Shown: positions 28,001 to 36,090 of the stretch, piece after piece
How the letters are laid out: each line of letters begins with the position of its first letter
Position numbering within the stretch: position 1 is the stretch's first letter
NCBI GenBank assembly: GCA_023386045.1
Contig: JAEWKK010000019.1
Coordinates: 496,001-560,000 of the forward strand
Source: Bacteroidota bacterium
GTDB lineage: Bacteria > Bacteroidota > Bacteroidia > Chitinophagales > Chitinophagaceae
Direction of reading: 5' to 3'
DNA: 64,000 bases
Notes under the pieces: model-generated
The model's database searches: none
The model's input: only the letters and a program-made list of their open reading frames with translations
What the model was told of the DNA's origin: nothing
Program-made: the position numbers and the translations under genes

Positions 28001-30962
28001 AAGAAGGGTTGTTGTTCCTTACTTGATTGAACTTTCCTTGCAATTACATACCTACATTAATATTCATAACAGCTTTAAGGGCACACTTTCAAAAGAGCAA
28101 TGTTCGTTGTTATTAAACAATAAATGGCTCTATAAAAATGAAATAATTTCGCTTTTTACTTCAAAAAAAGTATTGCTTTCTGATGAGGGGTTTGAAGAAT
28201 ACAGGAATAGAGAAACAGCAAGATTGTCTGCGGAATTTATTCCCTTCAAAGATAGAGCGGAAAGGCTCGTAAATCTAGCCATCTTAGCTAAAGGACTGGA
28301 TAAAAAAAAGGCAGCAGAAGAATTGGTTCGAGAGGCTGCGCAAAATATAATCGCTTATGGGAACCATAAGGATATGCTTTTGTATTCAATTATGCGAAGC
28401 ATTGAAATCTGTCATGAGGCGGGATCTAAAAAAGTTAAGTCTTATATAAGGCAGATTGCAAAATATATTTATCACATAACTGATTTGACGGACGGAGATG
28501 AAACGAGCAGCTTTATTTATGATTATGGGCAATTGTTGGAGAAGTCAGATCCAGGTCTTTTGTACAATTTGTATTTTGATGCATTAGAACAAAGACAATA
28601 TAATTTGACCGAGTCTTTGTTTGGGGATATATTATCGACAATCGATTTGTCTACTCCACTCGGAAAAGCAATTGCAGGAACTTCAATTGAACAGAATCCT
28701 TATAATTCACTCTTATTTCTTTCGAGGCAAAATTCTGAAGCAAAAAAAGTTGTCAATCAAATTCAGTCTGTTTTCGGGCGAATCGATTACACCAGCGACA
28801 GGGGAGATGGATCTAGGTTGTCTTCCAAAAAAGAAAAAGAGAAAAAAGTTTCTTACAATCATGTTCTGCCCGACGATCTTGAGAGCTATTTTAATTCAAT
28901 TACGGGTAAGAACTTTTACCATAGAAAACATGAGCAGTCGGATTTTTTGCTGGCTTGGGTTAAATATTGGTTGAATCAAAAGTCCGTCGACCTACAGCAA
29001 ATAATAAATCCTCTGAGTCTTGTCTGCGAATCTAATTATGCAGATATAAATGAAAAAGTCTTTGATTATATCTATCCATATGCATTGAAAGTGAAAAAAC
29101 AATTCGCGTTTAAATGTGCTGTATGGGCATTTGCAAACAGCAGTTCCTGGAGTGAAGAATATATCAGGAAAATGACAGACGCCAGAAAGCGGTGGCTCAA
29201 AATCATCGAAGATTTTCCGGAAAAGAAGATTGAGTTTTTTGAGAAAAGTATACGGTATTCTGGTAACTATTATGGCAGCGACGACTCTTCTCATTTTATT
29301 CCGATCCCAAAGGCCACCCAGTTTTTTGTCGATTGTGGTCAGTTGGAAATTGCAGAATCGTTTACGGAAGCTTATTTAAAGTCACTCGAACTTTTATTCC
29401 CTGGTTTGTACCTATGCGATCCGAGTTTTATTACCAATGAAAGAACCATTCATCCTTTTGAAATTCTAATTACAAGGTTTCATTCTGTAAGTCCGCTTGC
29501 AAGAGAAAGGGCGGGATGGCATTTGGCAGAACTGCTGGAGAAAGACCATTCGGAAGAGTTCCACCAACATTTTTTAAATGAATTATCAAAGATTAATTTG
29601 GAAATGCGAGCGTGCAACTTTCTGCTTATTATTATTAAATCGATGTATGCTAAAGAGAGTTTTAGTCATAAATATTTGTCCATTTTATCTTTAGCTGAAA
29701 GCTTATCAGTTGGCGGGCGTGCAATAGAGTTGCTTATGCATAAAATAGGTAATCTTTTAGGCCAGTCTGCAAGATTGGAGATACTGTCTGTTATTAGTGT
29801 TACGCACCAAAGGCCTCTAATTTCTGAAGAGAAGTTTATAAAAAAGTTGCGTACTTATCTTCCACTGGCTTATGAAGACTATTTGAAAGAACTTCAAGAA
29901 AAATCTACAATGCCTATATGGGAAATTTGGTACAATATATATGATGAGATCTGCAACGAGCTCAATTTGATCGAAACCCAATCTGACCAGGATTATGGCA
30001 ATAGCAGAAGAGATTATATAACAGCTAGAACAACGATATTTTCGGATGTATTGCGATCAAGTTTTTTTAAGCTATTGGATTATTTATCGGAGTTGTGGAT
30101 AATCTCCAATGACGAACTATTCCATTACACACTTAGAAACTTCCCCATTGATCCTTCAATCTGGAATATAAAACTTTCCAAAAAGCCTAAATGGTGGCCG
30201 AGGATCCAGGAAATTCAGAAAGAAGACATTGTTCTAAAAAAAGCGGAATTGATTTCTTCCATTTCTAAGACATTAAGCTCAGATTCTAATTATCAATTGT
30301 TACATCTTAGCGGCGCGATTTCACCACCACGGCAATTTTATGAAGACACAGTAGAAGGTACTATACATATCCTGCCTTTTGCTTTCAAAAAGAGCAGTAA
30401 GCTGTCGGACGCTAGAAAAATTTATTCCTCAATTGAGAAAGCGCATTTTCGATGGTACCCTAAGGTCGTGTCTTATCTTAATTTTGGGGTATTTGAAAAT
30501 GAGTTGGGGTTTATCCCAGAAGAACAATCCATTTTTGTCGATAAGACGGAGATTATTCCTTTAGTGGGCGGGTTGTTATTTCCTGGGCCTCATATGTGGC
30601 AGTATTTTCGGTGGAGATATCATTTTAGACTCTTATCGCCGTTACTTGCAACCAGTTTGAAATTGGATACATCTTCCAATTTTATTCAATACCTCGATAA
30701 TAAAAAAATAATTGCAAAGGTTATTGATTTTGCAGATGGGTTAAGAGACCGTGCAGAACATCAAAAGGTAATACCTAGTGGAAATTATATTACGATTAGT
30801 AAGGAATACTTAAATGAGGTTTTGCGTTCAAAAAATTTAAAGCTTGCTTATGTTGTTAGACAGAGGCATTCATTTCGACACTATTCGTTTTCTAAAGAAA
30901 AGGAGGATGTTATTGTGTTTGATATTTTGTACTCAGACGCAATTGCAAATGGCGGAAGGTAA
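25077..30962 (+). CDS. Giant nuclease-STAND ATPase (Avs-like antiviral sensor)
   Basis: A 1961-residue protein from ATG 25077; an in-frame GTG lies 51 bp upstream but adds an unrelated hydrophobic leader. Domains: PD-(D/E)XK/DUF4297-like head with YSFEDLF (Glu17), SIDDVVVID (Asp56) and FFHQLKYKQ (Gln70-x-Lys72), then KGYLVTNG; a STAND P-loop ATPase with Walker A GKPGTGKST (about 267-275), Walker B ALIVDGLDH (362-370), sensor ILIGTQE and a winged-helix-like tail; then about 1500 residues of helical solenoid. This is the Avs/NLR-like plan, where the repeat region senses a phage protein and ATP-driven oligomerisation activates the nuclease. The C-terminal part matches no family I know. Confidence 0.75.
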   Translation: MQRVNPNSSIRRGYSFEDLFVLKIYADWLKSPDKFYEVQIQYVPDELNMKRFSIDDVVVIDQNGNYFFHQLKYKQHPNRDLWSFDELINKGLIKWIESFEATGKLSGCKGYLVTNGHPAEDVGACMVGSRLEYSKLGTLYPNVLTKLKRTLAVKTIKSFFSNFHFEFSFPDLNQFEREIRNQYYYDLKATKNGVDSLLLHIAKEGSEPYPQSLTLHEIRELLSWDRPRPLNQNFEVPSDFEFFDKSTHEAIVKNLADPKGGIQVIIGKPGTGKSTYLSKLYQLLKNRGIPIARHHYHLNPKDTSFRERLNSERVKEALRAEFKKEKEEILGVLSYQNTEHIPLNEFIEKIAAYYAKKEKCFALIVDGLDHVLREGKSADDLREFLNEILYPQKGFYILIGTQEMAVPYLPNVIYQYCSKENWIEIKGLSRKAVEKIVLKHKAELNLHEDKETIHKIIRKVFEKTAGNPLHLRYVLTQLVVRGGASDIEAIEAILPYKKEIKDYYEDLWRQLSPVAKSICFGIAFLDFRLQEEELLDLARYFTPYPAEIYLGYNQIRHLIKNDLFGISVYHNSFMVFLLNHEELLLQKKAIYVQIRDWLKSSSNEDLKWSEIPKIEYYLGNDKPLMELNREWVINNFIACRDEHQIEKLLHLAAEAAFLKSDYKNVIQFRILENYFANRRYNLFETLQKIWVTAFGLNERAFARVPEFSKFNHYQLKEILLTLLRTGKVFLVPDEVIDRFNDFLHDNDYEQNEVIKTWIEILAAFESKGTKDAYDFIVQGRREKFAPGYFAHYCASLVREGNRSRIEEVLKTQLHWNEKLVIAEELAIGDLLNKSFSWKKQLEKFVPIGKRQGLVQFYFIVSGSVVSSNNKLPSSSLFPEKVDLHSRAIEQISLYEETFFNGLFLVLNGQNKIVKAWISQAEKRWPVELMTVGLQVSTYLGSCILEKQRCDIVQVLSFFDSLEMLDYYDDHDIYELRRVVVPYLIELSLQLHTYINIHNSFKGTLSKEQCSLLLNNKWLYKNEIISLFTSKKVLLSDEGFEEYRNRETARLSAEFIPFKDRAERLVNLAILAKGLDKKKAAEELVREAAQNIIAYGNHKDMLLYSIMRSIEICHEAGSKKVKSYIRQIAKYIYHITDLTDGDETSSFIYDYGQLLEKSDPGLLYNLYFDALEQRQYNLTESLFGDILSTIDLSTPLGKAIAGTSIEQNPYNSLLFLSRQNSEAKKVVNQIQSVFGRIDYTSDRGDGSRLSSKKEKEKKVSYNHVLPDDLESYFNSITGKNFYHRKHEQSDFLLAWVKYWLNQKSVDLQQIINPLSLVCESNYADINEKVFDYIYPYALKVKKQFAFKCAVWAFANSSSWSEEYIRKMTDARKRWLKIIEDFPEKKIEFFEKSIRYSGNYYGSDDSSHFIPIPKATQFFVDCGQLEIAESFTEAYLKSLELLFPGLYLCDPSFITNERTIHPFEILITRFHSVSPLARERAGWHLAELLEKDHSEEFHQHFLNELSKINLEMRACNFLLIIIKSMYAKESFSHKYLSILSLAESLSVGGRAIELLMHKIGNLLGQSARLEILSVISVTHQRPLISEEKFIKKLRTYLPLAYEDYLKELQEKSTMPIWEIWYNIYDEICNELNLIETQSDQDYGNSRRDYITARTTIFSDVLRSSFFKLLDYLSELWIISNDELFHYTLRNFPIDPSIWNIKLSKKPKWWPRIQEIQKEDIVLKKAELISSISKTLSSDSNYQLLHLSGAISPPRQFYEDTVEGTIHILPFAFKKSSKLSDARKIYSSIEKAHFRWYPKVVSYLNFGVFENELGFIPEEQSIFVDKTEIIPLVGGLLFPGPHMWQYFRWRYHFRLLSPLLATSLKLDTSSNFIQYLDNKKIIAKVIDFADGLRDRAEHQKVIPSGNYITISKEYLNEVLRSKNLKLAYVVRQRHSFRHYSFSKEKEDVIVFDILYSDAIANGGR

Positions 30963-31468
30963 AAAGGTCTTAATATTTTGAAACCATTGCCTGTATGGTA
31001 TGGAGCCGTGCACAACGTTTCAGCGCTTGCTGCTATGTGGCCTTGTAAACCTCTTTCAACACTTTCCGAAGGAGGTAGACCCTCTGAAGCTTTCTCAGCA
31101 AGGCTTGGTTTGTATTCTTTGATACATAAAAAAACGTCGCTTGCGTTGGAAACGTCTTAATTAATACAGCTTTATATTTCTTCAACTTGCATTTTCAATC
31201 TAAGGTTTGATTCACCTTTGAATTCAAATGAATTTATAGGTTAGGATGCTACATTTAAGCCCAATTGCAATTGACTTCTTTGTTAATTCGACAGCTTGAA
31301 GGACTGGCACTTAAATGTGCAGTGCAACAATGGGAGTTAGGTCAAACGAATTTGGAAGTTGCACTATGCAATCAACAAGAATAAACAATAGGAAACCACA
31401 TAAGTCAATGTGGTTTTGCTGTCTAATTATCTTGTATTACGCGGCGTCAAAAATGCGAGAGACCGCAA
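30963..31468. other. Non-coding tail of the defence-like island
   Basis: About 500 bp after the giant STAND gene without a convincing gene. A short hairpin AAACCACAT (31393-31401) / ATGTGGTTT (31408-31416) followed by T-rich sequence could terminate transcription. Short open frames here have no recognisable content. Confidence 0.4.
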
Positions 31469-31499
31469 AGCCCTACACGCTGGCAGGGCTTATTTTTTC
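31469..31499 (+). terminator. Intrinsic terminator-like hairpin
   Basis: AGCCCT (31469-31474) pairs with AGGGCT (31485-31490), followed by TATTTTTT. It is the strongest terminator-like structure downstream of the STAND gene, about 500 bp after its stop. Confidence 0.6.
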
Positions 31500-31623
31500 T
31501 CATCACTTCTTTCTCACTATCAGCCAGATTATACAATAAGCTATAATGTTTGAAAGCACATTGATAAAGAGTGCGGTTAAGAAGTTTTCCATAGAAATGG
31601 ATTTTTTTCAGTTTATCATTCAG

Positions 31624-31857
31624 TTAAAAAACTGAATACGCATAATCATAAACAAAAGATTCTGGATTGTCAACACTTGACTTTTTGATTGTTATTTCAT
31701 TGTCTGAAACCTTTATCCAGCAAGCATTTCTAAGTTATTGCGTAAGTGAAAGAGTCTCCAAACGTAGACCCACAAAGCGTTTCAGCTTAATAACGCTACT
31801 ATTTTGTAACAGAAAATCCGTCGAAAGCCTTAATTGGTGGTGATATACAAATTGTGC
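31624..31857 (-). pseudogene. Decayed coding sequence with an internal stop
   Basis: On the minus strand one frame reads coherently across a single in-frame stop: AQFVYHHQLRLSTDFLLQN ... LETLSLTQ, stop, then LRNACWIKVSDNEIT ... PESFVYDYAYSVF and a final stop at 31626-31624. The amino-acid composition looks protein-like on both sides of the internal stop, so it is probably a broken gene. The family is not recognised. It lies in a stretch of several gene remnants. Confidence 0.35.
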
Positions 31858-31978
31858 AAAAGGTTATCCACATTGATAGACTTTTTAAAAAGGGCAATGA
31901 CATAACCACCAATAGCCCAAATGGCATTGGAAGCGAGACCTATTGTTATGTCATATAAGAAAGACATATAGAACTAAG

Positions 31979-32101
31979 TTACGAAATTTCAAGGATAGGA
32001 AGTGGGGCATAACGTTCACCTGATATGGTGGGTTCGCAATGAAAACATCTAAATGATAATCCGCCTGTGCCAGCAAACGGGTCGAAAACTAATGTTTGAC
32101 C
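31979..32101 (-). pseudogene. Fragment of a DNA methyltransferase
   Basis: The frame GQTLVFDPFAGTGGLSF contains DPFAGTGG, the SAM-binding motif I of N6-adenine/N4-cytosine DNA methyltransferases, and stops after 40 codons. Just past it, in another frame, ANPPYQ resembles the catalytic NPPY motif, so the gene seems truncated and frameshifted. It may be what is left of a restriction-modification system next to the intact defence-like genes. Confidence 0.55.
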
Positions 32102-32262
32102 TTATCAAAAATGTCTGCGGCGATAGTTCCAATACCTAAGAAATTTTTGATTTTGTCAATTACATTCTTTTTAGCTTGGGAAGGAGTGGCAGCTTTAGAA
32201 ACATCATTATTGACGTAGATGTTATAGATGTTGGTTACTTGCTTTTTCTTTTTCTTACCCAT
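32089..32262 (-). CDS. Small lysine-rich protein (57 aa), unknown
   Basis: ATG 32262 opens a 57-residue frame MGKKKKKQVTNIYNIYVNND ending in a helical LGIGTIAADIFDKVKH. The composition and the intact frame suggest a small expressed protein. Its end overlaps the methyltransferase remnant by 13 bp in a different frame, so it could also be a chimaeric leftover. No domain is known. Confidence 0.4.
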   Translation of the reverse strand: MGKKKKKQVTNIYNIYVNNDVSKAATPSQAKKNVIDKIKNFLGIGTIAADIFDKVKH

Positions 32263-32467
32263 GTTGAATTAAGGAGTTTTATCCTAATTGTTATTTCTTA
32301 TTGTTGACGTAAAAGAAATAAATAGAAATCAAATTCCAATTCAATTTGCACAATCTGCGTTCAAAAAAAAGCAGTGATTTTATTTGGCTATGTCAACTGT
32401 TCACCAAATATCTTGTAAAGCAATATTACTTAAAAGGTTTATCTTTTCATAACCAAAACTGCATACA

Positions 32468-32731
32468 ATGAAAATAGTTGACGACATCAAAGAAATCCTG
32501 TCAAATCATTATGACCAGATGGAGATATATGATTTAATTGGTCAGTTAGAAAATGATGAAGATGATATGAGTTTCGCTACGCAGGGTAATGAAATGAATG
32601 TAGTGTTTACCAATGATGGTTATGAAATTGAAGTCAACTTTACTACTGAGTATAACGTCAATAGTGGCTACATCAAAGTAACTAAGGATGAAGACTTGAA
32701 AGAAATGATTCCATTCAAGTATGAAGTGTAG
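32468..32731 (+). CDS. Small acidic protein, unknown function
   Basis: An 87-residue acidic protein (MKIVDDIKEILSNHYDQMEIYD) with a helix followed by strands (MNVVFTNDGYEIEVNFTTEYN, GYIKVTKDE). No family is recognised. The frame is intact and well separated from neighbouring remnants, so it is probably real. Confidence 0.5.
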   Translation: MKIVDDIKEILSNHYDQMEIYDLIGQLENDEDDMSFATQGNEMNVVFTNDGYEIEVNFTTEYNVNSGYIKVTKDEDLKEMIPFKYEV

Positions 32732-32754
32732 CCTTTCCTCATACCGTGCAATAA

Positions 32755-33036
32755 CTACATCACGAAAGTAATCAGACAGTGAAGCATATCATCTATATAA
32801 TTGGTCATTCGCCAAATATCGCCAGCGTATTCAATCAACTCACCATAATGAAAAATCCCGAAAGAACCATGTCTATATTCAGGAACTTGTAAGCATTATG
32901 ACTTTGCAGATGGGTGATTCTTTTTGAGCCAACCTTAATAGGTCTTGCCATAATAAATAAACTCATCAAAAATCTTGTCTTCTGCAATGCTAAGATAATT
33001 AGTAAATCTAATGCTGTGCTTGTAACAATTCAAGTA
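32755..33036 (-). pseudogene. Decayed coding sequence with two in-frame stops
   Basis: The minus strand reads, in one frame, NCYKHSIRFTNYLSIAED ... FIYYGKTY, stop, GWLKKNHPSAKS, stop, then EYRHGSFGIFHYGELIEYAG and DIWRMTNYIDDMLHC to a final stop at 32757-32755. The two internal stops break an otherwise protein-like frame. The family is unknown. It occupies the 312-bp gap between two small genes. Confidence 0.4.
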
Positions 33037-33043
33037 AATTTGA

Positions 33044-33811
33044 ATGATGAAGAAGCTGTCTGTAACAAAAGAACGGGCGATACAAGTGCTTTCCGACCGT
33101 TTGAAAGAATTGAACCAGTTTAATATGCAGGTGCCCTTCAATGCGAAAGCTTGGAAGGATAAAACTGTAAACGACCTAAAAGAAATATTTCAATTTGGAC
33201 AACAGTGGTTACAGGTAAGCGGTATTCAGTTTGATACATTTGTAACGACAGAAAAAAGCAAAGTGCTTGAACAAGGAAAACAGCATGCAAGGGAATTATT
33301 GATTTCCTATATTGATTGGGTGAAAGCTTATGAACCTGAAAAGGATACTATTTGGGAAAACATGCCCGAACTGCGGCAACTGAACGATTCATACAAAATC
33401 AAATTTGATCAACTATTAAAAGAATGGAATGAAACAATTCCGCAGTACAATCAATTGATGGAAGACCACCTTACGCTTACCGAAGAATCAAATACAAAAG
33501 ATGATGAAATAGCATATCTGAAAGGAAACACACTTCAACTTGATAACATGAGTTTGAAAAAAGTTTTTAAGGCAATGGGAAATCTTCCACTTCCACAAAT
33601 AGGTGCTATCATTGGCTTCTTTTTAGCGGTTGCAGGTGCTGGATTTTGGATTGGTTCTACTATAAAAGAAAATTCTACAAACACAACAATATTCAATTTG
33701 AATAAGGAACTATCTGATGAAAGGGCAGAAAGTAAAGCAAAAGATGATACTATAACAAATCTTCAACAAGAGTTACATAAATTAAAAAGCGACGCAACCA
33801 AACGTAAATAG
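33044..33811 (+). CDS. Coiled-coil protein with one TM segment, unknown function
   Basis: A 255-residue protein: a helical N-terminal domain (about 1-150, rich in Lys, Glu and Gln), one TM helix (about 185-206, IGAIIGFFLAVAGAGFWIG) and a C-terminal coiled coil (NKELSDERAESKAKDDTI). The topology suggests a membrane-bound scaffold. No catalytic motif is seen. The start may be Met1 or Met2. Confidence 0.55.
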   Translation: MMKKLSVTKERAIQVLSDRLKELNQFNMQVPFNAKAWKDKTVNDLKEIFQFGQQWLQVSGIQFDTFVTTEKSKVLEQGKQHARELLISYIDWVKAYEPEKDTIWENMPELRQLNDSYKIKFDQLLKEWNETIPQYNQLMEDHLTLTEESNTKDDEIAYLKGNTLQLDNMSLKKVFKAMGNLPLPQIGAIIGFFLAVAGAGFWIGSTIKENSTNTTIFNLNKELSDERAESKAKDDTITNLQQELHKLKSDATKRK

Positions 33812-33882
33812 CAAGCCAAGTCAAAGCAATATCCAACATGTTAGGTGAACTCAAACGTTACTAGTATGGGTTGGTTGTTAGT

Positions 33883-34407
33883 TCAATTTGCTTCGGCAGT
33901 CAATTTCATTTTTAATTCGAGATTGTTTCCATCAATAAGGGCATTATAAATGTCTTCGTCATTCAAGACATTCTTTCGCGCTTGATTGCTTTGATAGTTG
34001 TGATTGAAAGCGACAAAAGCATGAGTAAACCATGCAGTAAAAAAGAATATGGTAGGTAATTGAGTGAAGCTAAACCCTTTGATTATCCAATACACAATAC
34101 AGAATACAAGTATTGCAAATGTAAATTGTACGATCTTCCTTGATGCGAACCCAGCAGCCAATACTGAAATTGGAATGCCAAATAAAACCCACCAGTTGTT
34201 TAAGTAGTATGCAATGAATGGAAGAATTAATAGCGGTAAGAATTGGCTATAGAATAGTAGTTTATAAATCCATACCTGTTTACCAAATAACAGTTTGTCA
34301 TGCCTAAAATTTACAATTCGGAAAGTCATGTCGCCTTTGCGAACACAATACCCAAACATATCATGGTCAATTCGGTAAGGTTCAACTTCTACAAAAGTTG
34401 TTTCCAT
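33883..34407 (-). CDS. Membrane protein with about four TM segments, unknown
   Basis: A 174-residue protein with a soluble N-terminal 45 residues (METTFVEVEPYRIDHD), then hydrophobic helices at about 48-66, 70-86, 92-110 and 116-134, and an Asn-rich charged tail. No family is recognised. It lies alone, in reverse orientation to its neighbours. Confidence 0.55.
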   Translation of the reverse strand: METTFVEVEPYRIDHDMFGYCVRKGDMTFRIVNFRHDKLLFGKQVWIYKLLFYSQFLPLLILPFIAYYLNNWWVLFGIPISVLAAGFASRKIVQFTFAILVFCIVYWIIKGFSFTQLPTIFFFTAWFTHAFVAFNHNYQSNQARKNVLNDEDIYNALIDGNNLELKMKLTAEAN

Positions 34408-34515
34408 ACTTATTAATTTTGGTTGCTAATGATTGGAAACTAAAAGTAGTATAAAAGTGAATAAACCTTTGATGATGTAGCAATTGACCCAAACAAAGCA
34501 CACCTTATTACTTAA

Positions 34516-34567
34516 GCGTAGGAGCTGACGGGTTCGAACACCGACCCTATGCTTGTAAGGGAGATAC
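34516..34567 (-). pseudogene. Degenerate tRNA 3'-half-like sequence
   Basis: On the minus strand the sequence has an anticodon-loop-like CTTACAA (anticodon TAC, valine), followed by GGGTCGGTGTTCGAACCC and GTCAGCTCCTAC, resembling the variable/T arm and acceptor 3' strand of a tRNA. The stems no longer pair properly and there is no 5' half. It may be an old attachment-site remnant inside the element. Confidence 0.4.
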
Positions 34568-34974
34568 CTGTACTAATTTGCATTGTCCTAAAAGATTGAT
34601 AAGGATTTTGCGTTTGTTTTGTTGATAAAAAAATGCTGTGCTAGTTGGGTGCCTGGGGCTGTAATCTTTAATAATTGACATCTAATAATTTGGATCGATA
34701 TGGTGTCAAGTTTGTGTCTCGCTAAGATTATTCAAATGTATTATCTATTAATGCTGAGTCAATATCGAATATTTCTACTACTACGCACATTTGATTCAAT
34801 TAAGAAAAATTAAGGATGTGGAATAAAGGGTATTAATATCCAAATTATGTATTAGTAAATTAAATAAATACCCCGCTCTCACTACCTCCTCCACAATAAC
34901 CCCCCGCTTGTCTGGAAGGGTCGGGATCCCCGCCCTACACTCAAACCAATTAATTAATATTTAAAAACTTAACT
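34568..34974. other. Non-coding spacer upstream of the recombination module
   Basis: Contains the imperfect repeat 34669-34728 (partner of 19681-19748), ending in a GTGTCAAG-TTT-GTGTCTCG pair. Just before the next gene is a C-rich stretch (34868-34940). No gene is seen; the promoter of the module probably lies in the last 100 bp. Confidence 0.4.
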
Positions 34975-35322
34975 ATGGTTATCATTACCAACTATCAGTT
35001 ACGCACGAACAAGGAAGGCAAGCAATTCGTTTCTCTTGAATTGACAGGTGAAGTTGAAATGGTCCAGTCCTCAAACACTGGTCGTTTTTATGCGACTGCA
35101 AAAAGATGTTCAGTTACCTGCACCTTTTCGGAAGAGATTGCAAAAACTCTTATTGGAAAGGAAATGAAAGGTCGTATCGAAAGGGTAAAAAGTGATCCTT
35201 ACGAATATACTGTCAAAGAAACCGGTGAGGTGATTACGCTGACGCACACCTATAATTACCTTCCAGAGGAAAGGGAGGTCATTGCTCCACCTCAAAAAAC
35301 GCATGCATTAGTAGGTGCTTAA
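34975..35322 (+). CDS. Small protein of element recombination module, unknown
   Basis: A 115-residue mainly beta protein (MVIITNYQLRTNKEGKQFV, FYATAKRCSVTCTF, GRIERVKSDPYEY), with a pattern compatible with an OB-like or similar small barrel. It precedes the AAA_24 ATPase and DUF3871 genes, an order that recurs in Bacteroidota elements (from general knowledge). A single-strand-binding role is plausible but unproven. A strong terminator follows at once. Confidence 0.55.
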   Translation: MVIITNYQLRTNKEGKQFVSLELTGEVEMVQSSNTGRFYATAKRCSVTCTFSEEIAKTLIGKEMKGRIERVKSDPYEYTVKETGEVITLTHTYNYLPEEREVIAPPQKTHALVGA

Positions 35323-35327
35323 AGACT

Positions 35328-35357
35328 AAGAGCGGGCTTATCCCCGCTCTTTTTTTA
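35328..35357 (+). terminator. Intrinsic terminator
   Basis: AAGAGCGGG (35328-35336) pairs with CCCGCTCTT (35343-35351), with a short loop and a run of seven T. It lies 6 bp after the preceding stop. Confidence 0.85.
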
Positions 35358-35382
35358 TCGGACAATTTAAAAATCATTTAGT

Positions 35383-36090
35383 ATGAAATTGCAAATTGCA
35401 AAAAGGCATCAAGCCAAGATCAAACTTGGGATACAAGGTTGCTCAGGTAGCGGTAAAACCATGAGTAGTTTGCTCATTGCGTATGGCCTATGTGGGGACT
35501 GGTCCAAGATTGCGGTTATTGATACTGAAAATTATTCAGCCTCTTTATACGCCCACCTGGGTCCCTTTAAAGTTTTGAATATCTCAGCACCCTTTTCACC
35601 CGAAAAGTATATAGATGCCATCGCTCTATGTGAAGCAGCAGGGATTGAAGTAATTATTGTTGATTCCATTTCTCATGAATGGGAAGGTACAGGTGGCATT
35701 TTGGATATCCACGGCAATATGCAGGGAAACAGTTTTGCGAATTGGGCAAAGCTCACACCAAGGCATAATGGTTTTGTTCAAGCTATCCTTCAAAGTCCCT
35801 GTCATATCATAGGTACAATAAGAACCAAGCAAGAGTATGTGCTTAGTGAGAAAAACGGCAAGCAAGTTCCTGAAAAGGTAGGCTTGAAAGGCGTTACCAG
35901 AGAAGGCATGGATTATGAATTTACCATTGTATTAGATGTAAACATAAAACACCTGGCTTCCGCTTCTAAAGATCGGACAGGGCTGTTTATGGATAAACCT
36001 GAATTCAAGATCACCAAATCGACAGGAGAACAAATACTTTCCTGGTGCAAGGAAGGTGAACCACAACAATTACTTGCTGACTTTCATTGA
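35383..36090 (+). CDS. AAA_24-type RecA-fold ATPase (Sak4-like recombination protein)
   Basis: A 235-residue single-domain ATPase with Walker A GCSGSGKTMSSLL (about 19-31), Walker B VIIVDSISHEW and the motif HIIGTIRTKQEYV, as in AAA_24/Sak4-type phage and element proteins that promote single-strand annealing or presynaptic filament work. Its neighbours (a small beta protein, DUF3871 and RadC) fit a DNA processing module of the element. Its stop overlaps a TTG-start small gene by 4 bp. Confidence 0.8.
   Translation: MKLQIAKRHQAKIKLGIQGCSGSGKTMSSLLIAYGLCGDWSKIAVIDTENYSASLYAHLGPFKVLNISAPFSPEKYIDAIALCEAAGIEVIIVDSISHEWEGTGGILDIHGNMQGNSFANWAKLTPRHNGFVQAILQSPCHIIGTIRTKQEYVLSEKNGKQVPEKVGLKGVTREGMDYEFTIVLDVNIKHLASASKDRTGLFMDKPEFKITKSTGEQILSWCKEGEPQQLLADFH

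Noticed and set aside
31000..31060. CACAACG-type word that resembles an integron attC core
   Set aside because: No matching inverse core or attC-like imperfect palindrome, and no integron integrase.
30978..31160. 60-aa plus-strand frame after the giant STAND gene
   Set aside because: Composition looks non-coding, with no start context or domain; treated as spacer.
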